Origin: Nostoc sp. CHAB 5834
GTDB lineage: Bacteria; Cyanobacteriota; Cyanobacteriia; Cyanobacteriales; Nostocaceae
NCBI GenBank assembly: GCA_020829485.1
Contig: JAIVFU010000009.1
Location: 1-64,000, forward strand
Length of the DNA: 64,000 nt
Direction of reading: 5' to 3'
Shown: positions 62,244-64,000 of the stretch, piece by piece
Layout of the letters: the number at the start of each line of letters is the position of its first letter
Position numbering within the stretch: position 1 is the first letter of the stretch
Made by a program: the position numbers and the translations under genes
Notes under the pieces: generated by a model
The model's input: the letters and a program-made list of their open reading frames with translations, nothing else
Databases searched by the model: none
What the model was told of the DNA's origin: nothing

Positions 62244-63263
62244 TTACATGCCTGAGTAGGGTGCTAGGGCTAAAGTTTTCGTCAGATCAGCAAGGAGAAA
62301 GCGATCGCAGAGGTTTAACAGTTCTACCTCGGTCTGCGTCTGTCGCATCAGCCGCAGGAAATGACCTTCAGCATCAACACTCAGGGCAATGTAGTTGAGG
62401 AACATTTTGAGGTAGCCTACACGCGATCGCACTGGCATAGTTGCTGCTGCGGGGGTTTGCCATAAACGATCAATATAGTTGCGTACTTCTGCTAAAGGAA
62501 CGGGCGCGATCGCCTCTCCCCGCAAGGCCTGCCGAATTTGATTAAAAAGCCAAGGATTCCCAATTGCCCAACGTCCCACCATCACACCCGCCGCGCCCGT
62601 TTGAGAAAGCACTTTAAGGGCAGTTGTCGCAGAGTGGATATTACCATTGGCAAGCACTGGACAATCAACCCGTTTCACCGCTTCAGCGATCAAATCATAT
62701 TTCACTGCTCCGTGGTACATATCTTTCACCGTGCGACCATGCAAACTCAGCAAATCAATGCTGTGGCGATTAATTATATCTAGAATTTCGTAAAAATTAT
62801 CTGTATTTTCAAAGCCTACGCGCATCTTGACGGTTAAAGGGCGATCGTTCACAGCAGAACGCAGTTCTCCCAAAATCCGATCCACTTTTTCTGGTGAGAG
62901 CAGCAATCCACCCCCAACATTTTTGCGATAGATTCTAGGTGCTGGACAGCCCATGTTCAAGTCAACTCCAGCGATATTATATTTGCAGAGTTGCTTTGCT
63001 GTTCTTACTAAGTCGGGAATGCTTTCGCCAATCATTTGAGCAAAAACGGGGCGACCGGTGTCGTTTTCGGTGATTGCTGCCAGAATGTTACGATTGAGTC
63101 GTGAGGTATCATTGACGCGGAAATACTCGGTGAAGAAGTAGTCAGGGCTGCCGTAGTGGGCAATGACTTTCATAAACCAGAGGTTTGTTACATCTTGCAT
63201 GGGCGCAAGAGCGGTGAGGGGTAGGTGTGGATGCCGCGATTGGGGGAGCGATACCTGGGACAT
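62244..63263 (-). CDS. dus: tRNA-dihydrouridine synthase
   Basis: A flavin enzyme that reduces uridines in tRNA. The TIM-barrel domain has LTALAPMQDVTN near the start, the catalytic Cys106 in DLNMGCPAPRIYRKNVGGGLL, the KMRVGFEN segment, LSLHGRTVKDMYHG, and CPVLANGNIHS, GVMVGRWAIGNPWLF. The helical C-terminal domain follows. I chose ATG 63263 (MSQVSLPQ); a TTG seven codons upstream is in frame. The exact uridine position cannot be told. Confidence 0.94.
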   Translation of the reverse strand: MSQVSLPQSRHPHLPLTALAPMQDVTNLWFMKVIAHYGSPDYFFTEYFRVNDTSRLNRNILAAITENDTGRPVFAQMIGESIPDLVRTAKQLCKYNIAGVDLNMGCPAPRIYRKNVGGGLLLSPEKVDRILGELRSAVNDRPLTVKMRVGFENTDNFYEILDIINRHSIDLLSLHGRTVKDMYHGAVKYDLIAEAVKRVDCPVLANGNIHSATTALKVLSQTGAAGVMVGRWAIGNPWLFNQIRQALRGEAIAPVPLAEVRNYIDRLWQTPAAATMPVRSRVGYLKMFLNYIALSVDAEGHFLRLMRQTQTEVELLNLCDRFLLADLTKTLALAPYSGM

Positions 63264-63433
63264 AGAGATTTTAGCGATCGACAAAACATCACTCTATCAA
63301 AAAAGTTCTGACTGAATTAATATCTTTAATCTAATAAATGCAAGTATCAGTATCAAGTAAAAAAGGTTTCAAAAATCTTGACACAACTTTCAAAGGTTTC
63401 AAACGTGAAAAAATTGATTAGTTGCAGAATAAG

Positions 63434-63757
63434 TTATAGTTTTAAGTCTTCATCAAATATTAATTCAATGTCTCTTGCACCATGAATGACTCGTAGAATA
63501 TCAATTGCTGATTCAGTGATGCGGTAAAAGATAAGATATTGTTGAAATCCTTTGATAGATATTTGTCGAATTTCTGCTAGATTGGGATGGATAAACTGAC
63601 ATTCTTTACCAATAGCTGGGGTTTTTGCTAATTGTTTAAATGTTGCTTCGGCTGCTGTTAAAAAGCGGTCTGAAACATCTAAGTTATCTTGTGCTATATA
63701 TGTTGCTAAGTCTATTAAGTCCCGGATAACTTGAGGTCTTTTTTTTATTTCAAACAT
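63434..63757 (-). CDS. ParE-type toxin (RelE/ParE superfamily)
   Basis: A 107-residue toxin. MFEIKKRPQVIRDLIDLATYIAQDN is the usual two-helix start; FKQLAKTPAIGKECQFIHPNLAEIRQISIKGFQQYLIFYRITESAIDILRVIHGARDIELIF has the ParE-type strand order with RVIHGARD. I chose ATG 63757 because it lies five bases after the antitoxin stop codon. ParE toxins poison gyrase; the target here is inferred. Confidence 0.88.
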   Translation of the reverse strand: MFEIKKRPQVIRDLIDLATYIAQDNLDVSDRFLTAAEATFKQLAKTPAIGKECQFIHPNLAEIRQISIKGFQQYLIFYRITESAIDILRVIHGARDIELIFDEDLKL

Positions 63758-63762
63758 CACGG

Positions 63763-64000
63763 CTAAATTGCATCTTGATGTTTGTTCATTCTTTGTCGGA
63801 TTGTTTGACGGATATCTTCCCAATCTTGAACAGTCATTTCTGTTGCATTCCCAGAGTTTAATCCTTCCAGAAGCATTGTTTCTAGACGTTCTTTAGCTCT
63901 TTGTTTTTGGTCTTGTCGCACTAATTCACGAAAATATTCGCTGACACTGCTGTAACCACCTTGAGCTACCTGTTCTTCTATATAAGTTCGCATGGTGTCA
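63763..64000 (-). CDS. ParD-type antitoxin, cut by window end
   Basis: The readable part starts DTMRTYIEEQVAQGGYSSVSEYFRELVRQDQ, the second half of a ribbon-helix-helix domain; homologues have about ten to twelve more residues before it, and the frame stays open to the window edge. The C-terminal part (LLEGLNSGNATEMTVQDWEDIRQTIRQRM) would neutralise the toxin. Upstream and overlapping order with the ParE gene fits a ParDE operon. Confidence 0.82.
   Translation of the reverse strand, partial: DTMRTYIEEQVAQGGYSSVSEYFRELVRQDQKQRAKERLETMLLEGLNSGNATEMTVQDWEDIRQTIRQRMNKHQDAI

Overview
The window comes from a filamentous, Nostoc/Anabaena-like cyanobacterium (Nostocales). Evidence: the HIP1 palindrome GCGATCGC recurs in genes and spacers. 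Many spacers carry short tandemly repeated repeats of the GGGGAGT/GGGGCAG type or of the heptamers GTCATTT/AATGACC. The gene set is cyanobacterial: a CpcT/CpeT-type bilin lyase fragment, NdhS, a CRR7 homologue, SasA, an HCF101-like Mrp, a DUF2839 and a DUF2854 protein. No rRNA, tRNA or CRISPR array was recognised, and no heterocyst gene.

Layout. 0-9.6 kb is core: bilin lyase fragment, STAS protein, hemF, SRPBCC protein, mrp, rodA, ndhS, a conserved cyanobacterial protein and a CPA2 antiporter with universal-stress domains. 10-12.6 kb holds a UDP-glucuronate decarboxylase and ugd, which together make UDP-xylose. 12.8-17.7 kb is accessory: a DUF2993 gene with a duplicated 5' region, an EcsC-like protein, an XRE regulator with a PD-(D/E)XK-like gene facing a small gene across an 18-bp inverted repeat, and a VapBC pair. 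17.7-30.7 kb is mostly core: cinA, glyA, a SLOG/LSDAT remnant, prolyl oligopeptidase, DUF2839, a DinG-like helicase, an M48 protease, a Spy-like secreted protein, a Uma2 nuclease, and lysS fused to a KTSC domain.

30.8-41 kb is accessory: a HigB/HigA-like pair behind twin palindromic operators, a TPR-CHAT gene that has lost its CHAT domain, DUF29, a glyoxalase-like membrane protein, a sigma-like protein, secreted proteins and a sensor kinase. 41.3-49.6 kb is a surface-structure locus: a PPC/ELWxxDGT-repeat protein, two small pilin-like secreted proteins, a PapD-like chaperone and a large usher-like outer-membrane protein. I read the last four as a cyanobacterial chaperone-usher-type operon, the most interesting system in the window. 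49.7-60.3 kb has ppk1, a lone receiver, DUF2854, CRR7, a REC-GGDEF protein, sasA, a 1.6-kb gene-poor stretch and an SLH lipoprotein. 60.8-64 kb holds a multiply broken SGNH/PEP-CTERM esterase, an M42 peptidase fragment, a dus gene and a ParDE pair cut by the window edge.

Small mobile DNA is a second theme. Five copies of one MITE-like element with AGGGACTTCC ends lie at 12.6, 34.8, 37.8, 39.0 and 52.8 kb. Other short palindromes and tandem repeats lie inside the reading frames of a histidine kinase, a helicase and the TPR-CHAT gene, and inside the broken esterase.

All assignments are from reading the sequence and from memory of protein families; no database search was run.
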